Positions 5,949-6,470 of a DNA stretch of 6,470 nt are shown here, in pieces. Each line of letters begins with the position of its first letter. The stretch's first letter is position 1. The translations under genes were made by a program, and so were the position numbers. Below the pieces are notes generated by a model. That model saw only the letters and a program-made list of their open reading frames with translations. It made no database searches and had not been told where the DNA came from. Origin of the DNA: Heritagella sp051881655 (lineage in GTDB: Bacteria; Bacillota; Clostridia; Oscillospirales; Acutalibacteraceae); NCBI GenBank assembly GCA_051881655.1, contig JBJEQH010000221.1:1-6470 (forward strand). Reading direction: 5' to 3'.

Positions 5949-6200
5949 TCAGTCGCTGCTGAAGGGCAGCAGGGCGAGATGACGGGCGCGCTTAATCGCG
6001 ACAGTCAGGTCACGCTGATGACGGGCGCAGGTACCGGTCACACGGCGGGGCAGAATCTTGCCTCTCTCCGAGATGAAACGGCGCAGCTTTGCGACATCCT
6101 TGTAATCGATGGCGCCGATCTTATCGACACAGAAGCTGCATACCTTTCTGCGGCCCTTACGACCACCGCGGCGGTTGTCTCTTTCAGGTCTATCAGCCAT
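5949..6200 (-). CDS. rpsR: 30S ribosomal protein bS18
   Basis: An 83-residue basic protein of the small ribosomal subunit that contacts bS6 on the platform and binds 16S rRNA. The family core is unmistakable: IDYKDVAKLRRFISERGKIL, PRRVTGT and QRDLTVAIKRARHLALLPF. The N-terminal arm (residues 4-19) is Arg/Gly-rich. Cys21, Cys24, Cys58 and His61 (CSFC and TCARH) mark it as the zinc-binding (C+) form, whereas the Bacillus protein lacks these cysteines. The start is ATG 6200, with AAAGGAGG (6217-6210) nine bases upstream. It is the last gene of the operon after ssb, followed by the terminator at 5899-5934. rplI, found next in some genomes, is absent here. Confidence 0.97.
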   Translation of the reverse strand: MADRPERDNRRGGRKGRRKVCSFCVDKIGAIDYKDVAKLRRFISERGKILPRRVTGTCARHQRDLTVAIKRARHLALLPFSSD

Positions 6201-6209
6201 GAGGAAAAG

Positions 6210-6217
6210 CCTCCTTT
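6210..6217 (-). promoter_or_regulatory. Ribosome binding site of rpsR
   Basis: AAAGGAGG on the minus strand, nine bases before ATG 6200. The 52-bp gap after ssb holds this site and an AT-rich stretch, with no promoter or hairpin that I can see. Confidence 0.75.
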
Positions 6218-6252
6218 ACTCAATAATCAAAAAAGTTCAAAACAGAAAGAGA

Positions 6253-6470
6253 TCAGAACGGCAGATCGTCGTCCATGGGGATCTCTTCAAAGGAATCGGC
6301 GCTGCCGCTCTGGTAAGCGGGGGCCGGTTCCGTGGGGACAGCGGCGCGGGGGGCGTAGCTGTCATTGGAAGGAGCAGCACTGCTGCTGCGCTTGGATTCG
6401 CCAAACATGCAGTTATCGGCCACGATTTCAACCGCTTTCCGGTTATTCCCGTTGCGGTCCTGATACGTAC
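6253..6470 (-). CDS. ssb: Single-stranded DNA-binding protein, C-terminal part
   Basis: The last 72 codons of SSB, running in from beyond the right edge. The visible part starts in the final beta-strand of the OB fold (TYQDRNGNNRKAVEIVAD, where typical SSBs read Y-x-D-x-x-G). It then has a Pro/Ala/Ser-rich disordered linker of about 45 residues. The protein ends in MDDDLPF, the acidic tip that recruits DNA repair and replication partners in bacterial SSBs. The gene stops at TGA 6255-6253, 52 bp before rpsR, and the shared orientation matches the rpsF-ssb-rpsR operon. rpsF would be expected beyond the right edge. The OB-fold body and the start codon are out of view. Confidence 0.96.
   Translation of the reverse strand, partial: TYQDRNGNNRKAVEIVADNCMFGESKRSSSAAPSNDSYAPRAAVPTEPAPAYQSGSADSFEEIPMDDDLPF

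Overview
The window looks like a chromosomal segment of a moderately GC-rich Gram-positive anaerobe, most likely a Clostridia/Oscillospirales-type gut bacterium. The grounds are strong AGGAGG Shine-Dalgarno sequences before almost every gene, several GTG starts, a lipobox on an exported protein, an ssb-rpsR ribosomal operon and relatives typical of gut Firmicutes. No rRNA or species marker is present, so this placement is inference.

Layout, left to right. (1) 1-564, minus strand: the N-terminal part of a probable alpha-galactosidase-like glycoside hydrolase that runs off the left edge. It has its own promoter, and a perfect 16-bp GntR/HutC-type operator overlaps the -35 position. (2) 742-2621, minus strand: a two-gene unit, a histidine-phosphatase (phosphoglycerate-mutase-like) gene followed by a sialidase-like BNR/Asp-box gene. 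The Shine-Dalgarno of the second gene overlaps the stop codon of the first. A good sigma-A-type promoter lies at 2669-2697. (3) 2736-5891, plus strand: a divergently transcribed two-gene unit, a 722-residue GLUG-repeat beta-solenoid lipoprotein and then a beta-lactamase-family serine hydrolase without a signal peptide. Its transcript should begin at or next to a perfect 13-bp hairpin/palindrome. (4) 5899-5934: a strong bidirectional terminator. (5) 5949-6470, minus strand: rpsR and the C-terminal part of ssb, the housekeeping rpsF-ssb-rpsR arrangement entering from the right.

How the genes fit together. The left part resembles an accessory carbohydrate-utilisation locus: a putative glycosidase, a cytoplasmic sialidase-like protein and a phosphatase, with a sugar-type repressor site. 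The lipoprotein/serine-hydrolase pair is a separate surface/envelope-type unit of unknown role. Two genes have upstream in-frame start codons (TTG at 1899, GTG at 4998) that are unlikely to be used, because the real Shine-Dalgarno lies downstream of them; the starts given here are corrected for this. I see no CRISPR array, tRNA, rRNA, insertion sequence or prophage gene. The points most worth a second look are the hairpin/palindrome at the lipoprotein transcription start, the cysteine ladder in the lipoprotein, its coupling to a signal-less serine hydrolase, and the operator in front of the left-hand glycosidase.
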